Source: Pseudomonas pisciculturae (lineage in GTDB: Bacteria > Pseudomonadota > Gammaproteobacteria > Pseudomonadales > Pseudomonadaceae). From it: 64,000 nucleotides of DNA. How positions within the stretch are numbered: position 1 is the first letter of the stretch; every line of letters begins with the position of its first letter. Made by a program: the position numbers and the translations under genes. Below the pieces are notes generated by a model. It ran no database searches, was not told the DNA's origin, and worked only from the letters and a program-made list of their open reading frames with translations. Below are positions 28,085 through 38,527 of the stretch, piece by piece. The stretch covers positions 620,001 through 684,000 of the forward strand of contig NZ_JACVZE010000001.1 in NCBI RefSeq assembly GCF_015461805.1, read 5' to 3'.

Positions 28085-28788
28085 ACACGTGTTTGCCGGC
28101 CTTCTGGGCCGTGATTCCTGCCGCGGGCGTCGGTGCCCGTATGGCTGCGGACCGTCCCAAGCAGTACCTGCAATTGGGCGGGCGCACAATTCTCGAACAC
28201 AGCCTTGGCTGTTTTCTCGACCATCCTTCCCTCAAGGGCTTGGTGGTCAGTGTTGCTTCTGACGATCCTTATTGGCCTGGCCTGGCGTGTGCTGGCGACC
28301 CGCGTATACAGCGTGCGGACGGTGGCTCGGAGCGCTCAGGTTCGGTGCTCAATGCGCTGCTACAACTGAACGCCCAGGGGGCCAGTGATGATGATTGGGT
28401 GTTGGTGCACGATGCAGCGCGGCCGAACCTGAGTCGCGATGATCTGGATAAATTGCTCGTGGAGTTGGCGGATGACCCGGTAGGCGGATTGCTTGCCGTG
28501 CCGGCCCGCGACACCCTCAAGCGCGTCGATAAGCATGGGCGTGTGGTGGAAACTGTCGATCGCAGCCTGATCTGGCAAGCCTATACGCCGCAGATGTTCC
28601 GCCTGGGCGCCTTGCATCGCGCGTTGGCCGACAGCCTGGTGGCTGATGCGGTGATCACCGATGAAGCCTCCGCCATGGAATGGTCCGGGCAGGCGCCGCG
28701 TTTGATCGAAGGGCGCTCGGACAATATCAAGGTGACTCGGCCCGAGGATCTGGAGTGGTTGCGGTTGCGGTGGGCTAACCGGCGCTAG
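28081..28788 (+). CDS. ispD: 2-C-methyl-D-erythritol 4-phosphate cytidylyltransferase
   Basis: Third MEP-pathway enzyme: MEP and CTP to CDP-ME. 235 residues with the nucleotide loop IPAAGVGARMAADRPKQYL, VHDAARPNLS and the C-terminal IKVTRPEDLEW. Overlaps ftsB by 4 bases. ispF, often adjacent or fused, is 3.1 kb downstream here, beyond the formaldehyde module. Confidence 0.98.
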   Translation: MNTCLPAFWAVIPAAGVGARMAADRPKQYLQLGGRTILEHSLGCFLDHPSLKGLVVSVASDDPYWPGLACAGDPRIQRADGGSERSGSVLNALLQLNAQGASDDDWVLVHDAARPNLSRDDLDKLLVELADDPVGGLLAVPARDTLKRVDKHGRVVETVDRSLIWQAYTPQMFRLGALHRALADSLVADAVITDEASAMEWSGQAPRLIEGRSDNIKVTRPEDLEWLRLRWANRR

Positions 28789-28809
28789 TTCGTGACACCG
28801 AGTCGACTT

Positions 28810-28894
28810 CATCGCAGGCAAGCCAGCTCCCACATTGGATCGCCCTTTCCCCTGACGACTCGGTCAACTGTGGGAGCCGGGCTTGCCCGCGATG
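28810..28894. repeat. Two REP half-elements in reversed order
   Basis: A REP in reverse orientation (28810-28833, CATCGCAGGCAAGCCAGCTC type) is followed by a forward REP of another subtype (28870-28894, GTGGGAGCCGGGCTTGCCCG type). The order is opposite to the other pairs in this window, where the forward half comes first. Confidence 0.8.
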
Positions 28895-28917
28895 GGGCCC
28901 GACCAGGCTGCCCATAA

Positions 28918-29814
28918 TCACCGGCTGTACTCCGGCCTCCCAGCCAACCCCTCCTTCAAAAAGTCCACCAACTTCCTCACCTTCGGCGACAAATGCCGCT
29001 GCTGCGGATACAGCGCCCACACCGCCGTATTCGGCGGCTGGTGCGCCTCCAGCAACGACACCAGCGCGCCACTGTGCAGATGCTCCAGCACGTAATAATC
29101 CGGCAACTGACACAACCCAACCCCCTGCAACGCTGCATCCAGCACCGCCTGCCCACTGTTGCAGCGCCAGTTTCCCTGCACCCGCTGGGAAAATTCGCGC
29201 CCGTCCTGGGCCAGTTGCCAGATATCCGTACTGCCAATCAGGCAGTTATGCCGACTCAGTTCCGACAAGCTATGTGGCCGACCGTACCGTGCCAGGTAGG
29301 ACGGCGACGCGCACAGATACATGCGTCGCGGCGCGAGGCGGCTGGCGACCATGCGTGAGTCCTGCAAGCGCCCCAGGCGAATCGCCAGGTCGAGGCCTTC
29401 GTGCACCAGGTCCAACTGGCGATTGCTTAGCTCAATGTCCACCCGCAACTGCGGATATTGCCCCATGAACCGCGTGACCAGCGGCACGATAAAACGCTCG
29501 CCATAAGCCACGGCGCAAGTCATGCGCAACATGCCCTTGGGCTCACTGGTGAGGTCGCCCACCGCACGCAATGCTTCTTCGCGGCCGTCTTGCAGGCGTT
29601 GGCAATGTTGCAAAAAAGTCTGCCCGGCCTCGGTCAGGGTCACCTTGCGAGTGCTTCGATACAGCAAGCGAGTCTGCAAGCGTTCTTCCAGGCGCGCCAC
29701 TTGCCGGCTGATGTGGGACGAAGACACGCCCAAGCGCTCCGCCGCCGCAGTGAATTGGCTGCATTCAGCCACCGCGACAAACTCATCGATGCCTTCCCAG
29801 CGGTTTTCCAGCAT
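28918..29814 (-). CDS. gfnR: LysR-family regulator of the formaldehyde operon (GfnR-like)
   Basis: 298 residues, standard LysR length. The N-terminal helix-turn-helix spans about 5-60 (FVAVAECSQFTAAAERLGVSS, HISRQVARLEERL, LLYRSTRKVTLTEAG); the effector-binding domain follows from about 90. Divergently transcribed from adhC over 109 bases, the classic LysR arrangement, so adhC-fghA are its likely targets. The P. aeruginosa gene in this position is named gfnR for glutathione-dependent formaldehyde neutralisation; I transfer the name by position and family only. Confidence 0.8.
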   Translation of the reverse strand: MLENRWEGIDEFVAVAECSQFTAAAERLGVSSSHISRQVARLEERLQTRLLYRSTRKVTLTEAGQTFLQHCQRLQDGREEALRAVGDLTSEPKGMLRMTCAVAYGERFIVPLVTRFMGQYPQLRVDIELSNRQLDLVHEGLDLAIRLGRLQDSRMVASRLAPRRMYLCASPSYLARYGRPHSLSELSRHNCLIGSTDIWQLAQDGREFSQRVQGNWRCNSGQAVLDAALQGVGLCQLPDYYVLEHLHSGALVSLLEAHQPPNTAVWALYPQQRHLSPKVRKLVDFLKEGLAGRPEYSR

Positions 29815-29834
29815 GAGGATTATCCCTGTACAGC

Positions 29835-29863
29835 AATAATGTTTTGCTTTTGTTCGGATTATT
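29835..29863. promoter_or_regulatory. Candidate LysR operator between gfnR and adhC
   Basis: AATAAT and ATTATT form an inverted repeat spaced by 17 bases in the divergent promoter region, just upstream of a TACACT -10 candidate (29882-29887) for adhC. Weak evidence: arms are AT-rich and short. Confidence 0.3.
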
Positions 29864-29905
29864 AATCACTGGGCCATGTTTTACACTCTGCGCCTCAGTT
29901 TTTAA

Positions 29906-31036
<1,131 letters not shown>

Positions 31037-31044
31037 GGTCGGCC

Positions 31045-31890
31045 ATGAGTCTGGAAAACCTGTCGTGCCAGAAGAGCTTCGGCGGCTGGCATAAACGCTA
31101 CAAGCATCACTCGCAAGTGCTCGGCTGCGACATGACCTTCGCCGTCTACCTGCCGCCGCAAGCGGAGCAGGGCGGCAAGTTGCCGGTGCTGTACTGGCTG
31201 TCCGGCTTGACCTGCACCGATGAGAACTTCATGCAGAAGGCCGGTGCCCAGCGCATGGCCGCCGAGCTGGGGCTGATCATCGTCGCGCCGGACACAAGTC
31301 CGCGCGGTCCCGGCGTGCCGGGTGATCCGGACAACGCGTGGGACTTCGGTCTTGGCGCGGGCTTCTATCTGAATGCCACCCAAGAACCCTGGGCCAAGCA
31401 TTATCGGATGCATGACTACGTGGTGCAGGAATTGCCAGCATTGGTTGAAGCGCATTTCCCGGCTTCGGACAAGCGCGGTATCAGCGGCCACTCCATGGGC
31501 GGCCACGGTGCGTTGGTGTGTGCGTTGCGCAACCCGGGGCGTTACCTGTCGGTGTCGGCGTTTTCGCCGATCAACAACCCGATGGATTGCCCTTGGGGCC
31601 AGAAAGCCTTCTCCCGTTACCTGGGAGAAGAGCGCTCGAAATGGCGCGAATGGGATGCCTGCGTACTGATCAGCGAAGCCGCCGAAAAGCTGCCGCTGCT
31701 GGTGGATCAGGGCGATCGCGACGACTTCCTCGCCGTGCAGCTCAAGCCAGAAGCCTTGCAGCAAGCGGCGAAAGCGGCCAACCATCCGCTGGAACTGCGC
31801 CTGCAACCCGGCTACGACCACAGCTACTTCTTTATCGCCAGCTTCATCGAAGACCATTTGCGACACCATGGCCGTGCTTTGCTCGGTTAA
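31045..31890 (+). CDS. fghA: S-formylglutathione hydrolase
   Basis: Alpha/beta-hydrolase completing formaldehyde detoxification: S-formylglutathione to formate and glutathione. 281 residues. Oxyanion region [13 protein letters not shown] near 50-60; nucleophile in [11 protein letters not shown] near 148; the catalytic Asp and His are in [10 protein letters not shown] and YDHSYFFI. Length and motifs match human esterase D/FghA. Ends just before a strong terminator. Confidence 0.97.
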   Translation: MSLENLSCQKSFGGWHKRYKHHSQVLGCDMTFAVYLPPQAEQGGKLPVLYWLSGLTCTDENFMQKAGAQRMAAELGLIIVAPDTSPRGPGVPGDPDNAWDFGLGAGFYLNATQEPWAKHYRMHDYVVQELPALVEAHFPASDKRGISGHSMGGHGALVCALRNPGRYLSVSAFSPINNPMDCPWGQKAFSRYLGEERSKWREWDACVLISEAAEKLPLLVDQGDRDDFLAVQLKPEALQQAAKAANHPLELRLQPGYDHSYFFIASFIEDHLRHHGRALLG

Positions 31891-31914
31891 TGTGAGGCAA
31901 AAGTAGGTAGAATC

Positions 31915-31944
31915 ACGCCCTGAATTAAATCGGGGCGTTTTTTT
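31915..31944 (+). terminator. fghA terminator abutting the ispF start codon
   Basis: ACGCCC pairs with GGGCGT around a short AT-rich loop, followed by seven Ts ending at the base before the ispF ATG (31945). A textbook intrinsic terminator for the adhC-fghA operon, but it takes the place of a normal ispF ribosome-binding site. Confidence 0.8.
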
Positions 31945-32418
31945 ATGCGTATTGGCCACGGCTATGATGTGCACCGTTTCGCCGAAGGCGATTTCATCAC
32001 CCTGGGCGGCGTGCGCATTGCACACCACCATGGGTTGCTGGCTCATTCCGACGGCGACGTTGTGCTGCATGCCTTGAGCGATGCCTTGCTCGGCGCGGCG
32101 GCGTTGGGCGATATCGGCAAGCACTTTCCGGACACTGACCCAACCTTCAAGGGTGCGGACAGCCGGGTATTGCTGCGCCATGTGGTCGGCCTGATCCATG
32201 CCAAGGGCTGGAAGGTTGGCAACGTCGATAACACCATCGTCGCCCAGGCGCCGAAAATGGCCCCCCATATTGAGTCGATGCGCGCGCTGATCGCTGCGGA
32301 TCTGCACATTGAATTGGATCAAGTGAACGTGAAAGCAACCACCACCGAAAAGCTCGGGTTTACCGGTCGTGAAGAGGGCATTGCGGTGCACTCCGTCGCC
32401 CTGTTGCTGCGCGCATGA
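31945..32418 (+). CDS. ispF: 2-C-methyl-D-erythritol 2,4-cyclodiphosphate synthase
   Basis: Fifth MEP-pathway enzyme, making MEcPP. 157 residues beginning [16 protein letters not shown], the family's invariant metal-binding N terminus, so the start is certain. [18 protein letters not shown] and [11 protein letters not shown] are also present. No clear Shine-Dalgarno: the preceding bases are the T run of a terminator. Overlaps truD by 4 bases. Confidence 0.98.
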   Translation: MRIGHGYDVHRFAEGDFITLGGVRIAHHHGLLAHSDGDVVLHALSDALLGAAALGDIGKHFPDTDPTFKGADSRVLLRHVVGLIHAKGWKVGNVDNTIVAQAPKMAPHIESMRALIAADLHIELDQVNVKATTTEKLGFTGREEGIAVHSVALLLRA

Positions 32419-33473
32419 ACGACCTGCAACTGCTGGGCCCGCGGGCCTATGGCGAGGCCTTGGGCAGCGCTGTACTGAAAGCTAGCGCTGAAGACTTCCA
32501 GGTCGATGAAGTACTCGACATCCCGCTGACCGGCGAAGGTGAGCACCTGTGGTTGTGGGTGGAGAAGCGCGGCCTTAACACTGAAGAGGCGGCGCGGCGT
32601 ATCGCCAAGGCTGCTGGCGTGCCGTTGCGCACCGTCAGCTATGCCGGGCTCAAGGACCGCCAGGCGTTGACCCGCCAGTGGTTCAGCGTACAGCTGCCAG
32701 GCAAGGCCGACCCGGACATGAGTGCGGCTGAAAACGACACCCTCAAGATCCTCAAGACCGCTCGCCATAAGCGCAAGCTGCAACGCGGTGCGCATTCGGC
32801 CAACGGCTTCACCTTGCGCCTGACGCAACTGGCTGGTGATACCGCCGCCATCGACGCGCGCTTGCAACTGATTGCACAGCAGGGCATTCCCAATTACTTC
32901 GGTGCCCAGCGCTTTGGCCATAACGGCGGCAATGTGGTGGATGCCCGCGAATGGGCTGCCCGCAAGGCCTTGCCGGAGCAGCGCAATGTGCGTTCGCGTC
33001 TGCTGTCCACCGCCCGCAGCTTTCTGTTCAACAAAGTGCTGGCGGCGCGGGTTGCCGACGGCTCCTGGCAGCGCGCCCAGGTCGGCGACCTGCTGGCGTT
33101 TACTGACAGTCGCAGTTTTTTCCCGGCGGGGGAGGCTGAATGCAGCGACCCGCGCCTGGCGATCCTGGACCTGCACCCCACCGGCCCGCAGTGGGGCGAA
33201 GGCGACTCGCCGGCCAGCGGTGCCACCCACGCGTTGGAACAAGCGGTTGCCGCAGGTGAGGCTGACCTGCGCGATTGGCTGGTGAATGCCGGCATGAGCC
33301 AGGAACGGCGCATTCTGCGACTGCCCATTGGCGGGTTGACGTGGCATTATCCCGGTCCTGACATTCTGCAATTGGAATTCGTCCTGCCGGCCGGATGCTT
33401 CGCCACTGTACTGGTGCGCGAGCTTGTTGATCTGGTGCCGGTGGGGCAGACGGACAGCCCATGCGTATTCTGA
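32415..33473 (+). CDS. truD: tRNA pseudouridine(13) synthase TruD
   Basis: Modifies U13 in tRNA-Glu. 352 residues. Catalytic aspartate in the [21 protein letters not shown] motif near residues 76-96; [14 protein letters not shown] near 157. Overlaps ispF by 4 and surE by 13 bases, so the ispF-truD-surE-pcm genes form one translation-coupled unit. Confidence 0.97.
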   Translation: MNDLQLLGPRAYGEALGSAVLKASAEDFQVDEVLDIPLTGEGEHLWLWVEKRGLNTEEAARRIAKAAGVPLRTVSYAGLKDRQALTRQWFSVQLPGKADPDMSAAENDTLKILKTARHKRKLQRGAHSANGFTLRLTQLAGDTAAIDARLQLIAQQGIPNYFGAQRFGHNGGNVVDAREWAARKALPEQRNVRSRLLSTARSFLFNKVLAARVADGSWQRAQVGDLLAFTDSRSFFPAGEAECSDPRLAILDLHPTGPQWGEGDSPASGATHALEQAVAAGEADLRDWLVNAGMSQERRILRLPIGGLTWHYPGPDILQLEFVLPAGCFATVLVRELVDLVPVGQTDSPCVF

Positions 33474-34210
33474 TATCAAACGATGACGGTGCCACCGCAC
33501 CCGGCCTTGCCGCGCTCCATGCAGCGCTGGAAGATTACGCCGAGTGCGTGGTGGTTGCCCCCGACCAGGACAAGAGCGGCGCCAGCAGTTCGCTGACGCT
33601 CGACCGTCCCCTGCACCCGCAGGTTCTGGCCAATGGCTTTATCAGCGTGAACGGTACGCCCACCGACTGCGTGCACCTGGCAATCAACAGCTTGTTGGAT
33701 CGGGAGCCGGACCTGGTCGTATCGGGCATCAACCTCGGCGCCAACCTGGGCGATGACGTGCTGTATTCCGGTACTGTTGCGGCTGCACTTGAGGGACGTT
33801 TTCTGGGCCGAACCTCGTTTGCTTTCTCGTTGGCTTCGCGCCAATTGGACAACCTGCCCACCGCTGCCTATTTCGCACGCAAGCTGGTGGAGGCCCATAG
33901 CTCCCTGGACCTGCCACCGCGCACGGTGCTGAACGTTAATTTCCCCAACTTGCCCTTTGAACACATTCGCGGGTTTCAATTGACGCGCCTCGGGCATCGT
34001 TCCCGCGCGGCTGCGCCATTGAAGCTGGTTGACCCGCGTGGCAAGGAAGGCTACTGGATCGCTGCGGCGGGCGACGCCGAGGACGGTGGCCCCGGCACAG
34101 ACTTTCATGCGGTGATGCAAGGCTATATCTCGATTACCCCGTTGCAACTCGATCGCACCTTCAGTGATGCCTTCAGTAGTCTCGATGGCTGGCTGGAGGC
34201 GCTGAACTGA
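33461..34210 (+). CDS. surE: 5'/3'-nucleotidase SurE
   Basis: Metal-dependent survival-protein nucleotidase. 249 residues with the N-terminal metal site [16 protein letters not shown] (Asp8-Asp9), [20 protein letters not shown] and [22 protein letters not shown]. Starts 13 bases inside truD and its last base is the first base of pcm. Clustered with pcm, nlpD and rpoS, a conserved stationary-phase neighbourhood. Confidence 0.98.
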   Translation: MRILISNDDGATAPGLAALHAALEDYAECVVVAPDQDKSGASSSLTLDRPLHPQVLANGFISVNGTPTDCVHLAINSLLDREPDLVVSGINLGANLGDDVLYSGTVAAALEGRFLGRTSFAFSLASRQLDNLPTAAYFARKLVEAHSSLDLPPRTVLNVNFPNLPFEHIRGFQLTRLGHRSRAAAPLKLVDPRGKEGYWIAAAGDAEDGGPGTDFHAVMQGYISITPLQLDRTFSDAFSSLDGWLEALN

Positions 34211-34887
34211 TGGCTCGCGAACAAGACGACCTGTTGCGCCGTGGCATCGGGATGACCTCCCAGCGAACCCGTGAGCGTTTGATCCAGCGCCTGTACGAAG
34301 AGGGCTTGTCCAACGCCCAGGTGTTGGAAGTCATCCGGCGTACGCCTCGGCACTTGTTTGTCGATGAAGCCCTGGCCCACCGTGCCTACGAAGACACGGC
34401 GCTGCCTATCGGCCATAACCAGACCATCTCCCAGCCGTACATGGTGGCACGCATGAGCGAGCTGCTGTTGGCGGCGGGCCCGTTGGACAAGGTACTGGAA
34501 ATCGGTACCGGCTCCGGTTACCAGACGGCCGTGTTGTCGCAATTGGTTGAGCGGGTGTTCTCGGTCGAGCGTATCAAGGTGCTGCAAGATCGCGCCAAGG
34601 AACGTCTGACAGAGCTGAACCTGCGCAACGTGGTATTCCGCTGGGGTGATGGCTGGGAGGGTTGGCCGGCGCTGGCACCTTACAACGGCATCATCGTCAC
34701 CGCCGTGGCCACCGATGTGCCGCAAGCGTTGCTCGACCAACTGGCCCCTGGCGGGCGGCTGGTCATCCCGGTGGGCTCCGGCGAAGTGCAACAATTGATG
34801 CTCATTATCCGTGAGGCCGAAGGCTTTTCACGGCATGTGCTGGGCGCCGTGCGCTTTGTACCGTTGCTCAATGGCCCGCTGGCATGA
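34210..34887 (+). CDS. pcm: Protein-L-isoaspartate O-methyltransferase
   Basis: SAM-dependent repair of isoaspartyl residues in aged proteins. 225 residues. Substrate loop [19 protein letters not shown] near 70-90 and the SAM motif [19 protein letters not shown] near 96-113. The N terminus has a short extension ([18 protein letters not shown]) common in Pseudomonas. Shares one base with surE. Confidence 0.98.
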   Translation: MAREQDDLLRRGIGMTSQRTRERLIQRLYEEGLSNAQVLEVIRRTPRHLFVDEALAHRAYEDTALPIGHNQTISQPYMVARMSELLLAAGPLDKVLEIGTGSGYQTAVLSQLVERVFSVERIKVLQDRAKERLTELNLRNVVFRWGDGWEGWPALAPYNGIIVTAVATDVPQALLDQLAPGGRLVIPVGSGEVQQLMLIIREAEGFSRHVLGAVRFVPLLNGPLA

Positions 34888-35095
34888 TCATTTTTCGCTG
34901 GCAGTGAATTCTGTGGGTGGGGATGTGTCTTACGGCGGGGTCTATTGAGTCAACATGGTCGAACGCCGGCGTTAAACATGATGAATTTTTCGTTTCAGTC
35001 GTGTGCCGGTAAAACGTCAATGCCCAGTTATACTTGCGTCATATTTCAAGCCTGATACAGGCGTTCATGTTCAGCCACCATAAAGGGAGCGGCGG

Positions 35096-35932
35096 GTGAG
35101 TCTCACAGGTCTTGCGCAGCGTATGAGTAAAACAAGCTTTCAGCGACTGGTGCTTGGCCTCGTCTTCAGCTCCGTGTTGGTAGGGTGTTCCAGCTCGCCG
35201 AGCAGCGGCGCGCGGGTGGTTGACCGCAATAATGCTGCGCCGCAAAAGCCCACGGTGACCACCGGCCAATATGTGGTGCGCAAGGGCGATACGATGTTCT
35301 CGATCGCCTTCCGTTATGGCTGGGACTACAAGGCGCTTGCAGCTCGTAACAATATTCCTGTGCCTTATACGATACATCCGGGTCAGACAATTCGCTTCGA
35401 CGGGCGCACCGGTTCAACGCCCCCTGCGGTCGTGACAAACAGCACGTCTTCGCCGTCGTCTTCGAGCAAAACCACGATCATCACCAGGCCCGCAGGCACT
35501 GCCTCGCCAACGATTGCGAGCAAGCCGGCACCGGCTCCTTTGCCCCCTGCCGGGCCTGCTCCGACAGGTTGGGGATGGCCCTCAAACGGGGTGCTGATTG
35601 GAAAATTCTCTTCAAACGGTAGTTTGAATAAAGGCATTGATATCGCCGGGGATTTGGGACAGCCTGTTTTAGCTGCGTCTGATGGGACAGTGGTGTACGC
35701 CGGGAGTGGTTTACGGGGCTACGGCGAGCTGGTCATCATCAAACACAGCGATACCTACGTCAGTGCTTACGGTCATAACCGTAGGCTGTTGGTTCGGGAG
35801 GGGCAGCAGGTCAAAGTCGGACAGACAATTGCCGAAATGGGTTCAACGGGTACAGACCGGGTGAAACTGCACTTTGAGATTCGCCGCCAAGGGAAGCCTG
35901 TAGATCCGCTGCAATTCCTACCCCGTCGTTGA
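35096..35932 (+). CDS. nlpD: NlpD-type LysM/LytM lipoprotein (amidase activator)
   Basis: Outer-membrane lipoprotein expected to activate the AmiC amidase at the division septum. GTG start behind GGGAG; lipobox VLVGC gives acylated Cys31. A LysM peptidoglycan-binding domain spans about 57-101 (YVVRKGDTMFSIAFRYGWD), then a Ser/Pro/Thr-rich linker, then a LytM domain from about 178. Zinc ligands are degenerate: Asn178 replaces the His of the HxxxD motif and Lys257 replaces the first His of HxH, so it should be catalytically inactive, as in other NlpD/EnvC activators. A TATACT -10 candidate lies at 35029-35034. Confidence 0.95.
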   Translation: MSLTGLAQRMSKTSFQRLVLGLVFSSVLVGCSSSPSSGARVVDRNNAAPQKPTVTTGQYVVRKGDTMFSIAFRYGWDYKALAARNNIPVPYTIHPGQTIRFDGRTGSTPPAVVTNSTSSPSSSSKTTIITRPAGTASPTIASKPAPAPLPPAGPAPTGWGWPSNGVLIGKFSSNGSLNKGIDIAGDLGQPVLAASDGTVVYAGSGLRGYGELVIIKHSDTYVSAYGHNRRLLVREGQQVKVGQTIAEMGSTGTDRVKLHFEIRRQGKPVDPLQFLPRR

Positions 35933-35941
35933 TGTGTTGCC

Positions 35942-35972
35942 AGCCTGTTCCCTCACGTAGAAGGAACAGGCT
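35942..35972 (+). repeat. Inverted repeat between nlpD and rpoS
   Basis: AGCCTGTTCC and GGAACAGGCT form a perfect 10-bp stem with an 11-base loop. No T run follows, so termination is doubtful; rpoS is usually also transcribed from inside nlpD and read-through would pass this hairpin. Confidence 0.5.
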
Positions 35973-36037
35973 CGAGCGTTGCCAAGGATATAGGCGTCGC
36001 TAGAGCTTGAGGTCGAACTCACCAAAGGACTATAACA

Positions 36038-37042
36038 ATGGCTCTCAGTAAAGAAGCGCCGGAGTTTGACATCGACGATGAGGTTCTCCTTGTGGAGACC
36101 GGTATCGATATGGATTCGATGTCGAATGAGGGACCTGCTGTACCTTCAGTTCGCACCAAATCCAAGAACTCCACCGCGTTAAAGCAACACAAGTACATTG
36201 ATTACACACGGGCGCTCGACGCGACCCAGCTGTATCTCAATGAAATCGGCTTTTCCCCTCTGCTTACCCCCGAAGAAGAAGTCCATTTTGCGCGCTTGTC
36301 GCAAAAGGGCGACCCGGCTGGGCGCAAGCGCATGATTGAAAGCAACCTGCGGCTGGTGGTGAAAATCGCCCGACGCTACGTCAATCGTGGGCTGTCGCTG
36401 CTGGACCTGATCGAGGAGGGCAACCTGGGCTTGATCCGGGCGGTGGAGAAGTTCGACCCTGAGCGGGGTTTCCGCTTTTCAACGTATGCCACCTGGTGGA
36501 TCCGCCAGACCATCGAACGGGCGATCATGAATCAGACCCGTACGATCCGTTTGCCGATCCATGTGGTCAAGGAGCTCAACGTCTACCTGCGGGCAGCGCG
36601 TGAGCTTACGCAAAAACTCGATCATGAACCTTCGCCTGAAGAAATCGCCAACCTGCTGGAGAAGCCGGTAGGGGAGGTCAAGCGCATGCTCGGTTTGAAT
36701 GAGCGCGTGTCTTCAGTCGATGTCTCGCTGGGTCCGGATTCGGATAAAACCCTGCTGGACACCCTCACCGATGATCGGCCTACAGATCCTTGCGAGCTGT
36801 TGCAGGACGATGATCTTTCCCAAAGTATTGACCAGTGGTTGTCTGAGCTCACCGACAAGCAGCGTGAGGTGGTGATTCGCCGCTTCGGCCTGCGCGGCCA
36901 TGAGAGCAGCACCCTGGAGGATGTAGGCCTGGAGATCGGCTTGACCCGTGAGCGGGTGCGGCAGATCCAGGTAGAAGGGCTCAAGCGCTTGCGTGAGATC
37001 CTGGAGAAGAATGGCTTGTCGAGTGAGTCGTTGTTCCAATAA
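36038..37042 (+). CDS. rpoS: RNA polymerase sigma factor RpoS (sigma-38)
   Basis: Master sigma factor of stationary phase and general stress. 334 residues. Region 1.2 [19 protein letters not shown], region 2 [36 protein letters not shown] (split here only for description), [16 protein letters not shown] for -10 recognition and the region 4 helix-turn-helix [18 protein letters not shown] near the C terminus. AAAGGA precedes the ATG. Downstream come a REPIN and a terminator shared with the convergent cold-shock gene. Confidence 0.99.
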   Translation: MALSKEAPEFDIDDEVLLVETGIDMDSMSNEGPAVPSVRTKSKNSTALKQHKYIDYTRALDATQLYLNEIGFSPLLTPEEEVHFARLSQKGDPAGRKRMIESNLRLVVKIARRYVNRGLSLLDLIEEGNLGLIRAVEKFDPERGFRFSTYATWWIRQTIERAIMNQTRTIRLPIHVVKELNVYLRAARELTQKLDHEPSPEEIANLLEKPVGEVKRMLGLNERVSSVDVSLGPDSDKTLLDTLTDDRPTDPCELLQDDDLSQSIDQWLSELTDKQREVVIRRFGLRGHESSTLEDVGLEIGLTRERVRQIQVEGLKRLREILEKNGLSSESLFQ

Positions 37043-37067
37043 GAGCAAGAACGACGCAGTACAAAAG

Positions 37068-37154
37068 GTGGGAGGGGGCTTGCTCCCGATAGCGGTGTAT
37101 CAGTGATGAAAGTATCAACTGAATCACCGCTATCGGGAGCAAGCCCCCTCCCAC
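37068..37154. repeat. REPIN downstream of rpoS
   Basis: Inverted REP pair of the GTGGGAGGGGGCTTGCTCCC subtype, 87 bases, with an almost palindromic interior (ATAGCGGTG / CACCGCTAT-like). Could act as an mRNA 3' stabiliser for rpoS. Confidence 0.9.
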
Positions 37155-37203
37155 ATTGTTTTGTGTCTGGCGATCTATTGGCGCAAAGCCAAATCCCAGG
37201 CAT

Positions 37204-37236
37204 AAAAAAACCCCGCTTTTAAGGGCGGGGTTTTTT
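37204..37236. terminator. Bidirectional terminator between rpoS and the cold-shock gene
   Basis: A seven-A run, CCCCGC...GCGGGG stem and six Ts make a symmetrical hairpin usable from both strands. It lies 18 bases beyond the stop of the minus-strand csp gene and also closes the rpoS transcript. Confidence 0.85.
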
Positions 37237-37254
37237 CGACTAAGTCAGTACAAG

Positions 37255-37464
37255 TTAGATAACTTGAACTTCTTCAGCTTGCATGCCTTTCTGACCGCGG
37301 GTAGCGATGAAAGAAACCTGTTGGCCTTCTTTCAGGCTTTTGAAGCCGTCGGATTGGATAGCTTTGAAGTGAACGAACAGGTCGTCACCGGATTGTGGAG
37401 TGATGAAGCCGAAGCCTTTTTCATCGTTGAACCACTTAACGGTACCAGTTTGGCGATTAGACAT
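37255..37464 (-). CDS. Cold-shock domain protein (CspA family)
   Basis: Small single-strand nucleic-acid chaperone. 69 residues forming one cold-shock domain: [17 protein letters not shown] contains RNP1 (KGFGFI) and DLFVHF is RNP2. A strong AAGGAG site lies 7 bases before the ATG. Several Csp paralogues exist in pseudomonads (cspA, capB, cspD); I cannot tell which this is. Convergent with rpoS. Confidence 0.95.
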   Translation of the reverse strand: MSNRQTGTVKWFNDEKGFGFITPQSGDDLFVHFKAIQSDGFKSLKEGQQVSFIATRGQKGMQAEEVQVI

Positions 37465-37853
37465 GGTGTATCTCCTTGGACAAAGTTAACTGCGACTCAG
37501 GAAAAGCCCTGGCCGAGACTGAGTGCAAAGAGCAGGAAAAATTCTTGGAGATGGTTGGATCGAAATTCAACATATCGTGTAGAGATTCTCAGTGACACAA
37601 GCAGCACAGTGGCGCCACCTTAACCCTTTTTCCGGAACGTGCCAATGGTATTTCCGAAGGTTTCTCTATTTTCGTGACTGGCGGTGGTATTTACCGTCCC
37701 CTGGCGGGGCAATACGAGTGCCCGCCCCGCGGGCTGTGGCTTATAGCCAGCGGCGCATTCGTCAAGAAAAGCCGTATGGCCTTTGAACCCCAACGCCGGC
37801 CCCGGTAAGATGCCCCACAGAATTTTTCCACCTCGCTATTCAGGACACCCGCC
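37465..37853. other. Divergent csp/dcd spacer (389 bases, no gene)
   Basis: No coding region seen. It should contain the cold-shock gene's long 5' leader and promoter on the minus strand and the dcd promoter on the plus strand; an AGGA ribosome site for dcd lies at its right end. A GC-rich segment (37690-37735) can fold. No promoter could be placed with confidence. Confidence 0.5.
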
Positions 37854-38420
37854 ATGAGCATCAAATCGGACAAGTGGATTCGCCGCATGGCGCAAGAGCA
37901 CGGCATGATCGAACCGTTCGTCGAGCGCCAGATCCGTGGCCAGGGCGATGCCCCGGTGATCTCCTACGGTGTTTCCAGCTACGGCTACGACGTGCGCTGC
38001 GCCGATGAATTCAAGGTGTTCACCAATATTAACTCGGCGATCGTCGACCCTAAGAACTTCGACGAAAAGAGCTTCGTCGACGTCAAGAGCGACGTGTGCA
38101 TCATCCCGCCAAACTCCTTCGCCCTGGCGCGCACCGTGGAATTCTTCCGTATTCCCCGTGACGTGCTGACCATCTGCCTGGGTAAAAGCACCTACGCGCG
38201 TTGCGGCATTATCGTCAACGTGACGCCGCTTGAGCCCGAGTGGGAAGGCCACGTGACCCTGGAATTCTCCAACACCACCACCTTGCCGGCGAAGATCTAT
38301 GCCAACGAGGGCGTGGCGCAGATGCTGTTCCTACAGTCTGACGAGGCCTGCGAAGTGTCCTATAAAGATCGTGCAGGCAAGTATCAGGGCCAGCGCGGCG
38401 TCACTCTCCCGCGCGCTTGA
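37854..38420 (+). CDS. dcd: dCTP deaminase
   Basis: Deaminates dCTP to dUTP for thymidylate synthesis. 188 residues, starting [21 protein letters not shown]. Conserved blocks: [17 protein letters not shown], the SVDLR-equivalent region, [26 protein letters not shown] (catalytic Glu in the LEPEWEG stretch) and the C-terminal [12 protein letters not shown]. Standard trimeric enzyme. Confidence 0.97.
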   Translation: MSIKSDKWIRRMAQEHGMIEPFVERQIRGQGDAPVISYGVSSYGYDVRCADEFKVFTNINSAIVDPKNFDEKSFVDVKSDVCIIPPNSFALARTVEFFRIPRDVLTICLGKSTYARCGIIVNVTPLEPEWEGHVTLEFSNTTTLPAKIYANEGVAQMLFLQSDEACEVSYKDRAGKYQGQRGVTLPRA

Positions 38421-38482
38421 TCGAAAGGTCTTACACGCGAAGGGAATTTGTCTGCGGGAAGTGACTCTATTGGGTGTACTGC

Positions 38483-38507
38483 CTCGGCGCGTGCAAAACG
38501 CGTCGAG
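38483..38507 (+). repeat. Hairpin before the small proline-rich gene
   Basis: CTCGGCGCGT pairs with ACGCGTCGAG (one G-U) around a 5-base loop, ending 20 bases before the next start codon and just upstream of its GAGGAG site. Possibly a weak terminator for dcd or a translation-control structure. Confidence 0.4.
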
Positions 38508-38527
38508 CCACGCTTGAGGAGTACCGT

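Noticed and set aside
37043..37254. RsmZ-type small RNA downstream of rpoS
   Set aside because: No series of exposed GGA motifs outside the REPIN, and the terminator-like hairpin is explained by the cold-shock gene and rpoS ends.
37640..37665. Sigma-54-like TGGCACG on the minus strand upstream of the cold-shock gene
   Set aside because: The -24 half fits, but the bases at -12 read GGAA instead of TTGC, so the element is incomplete.
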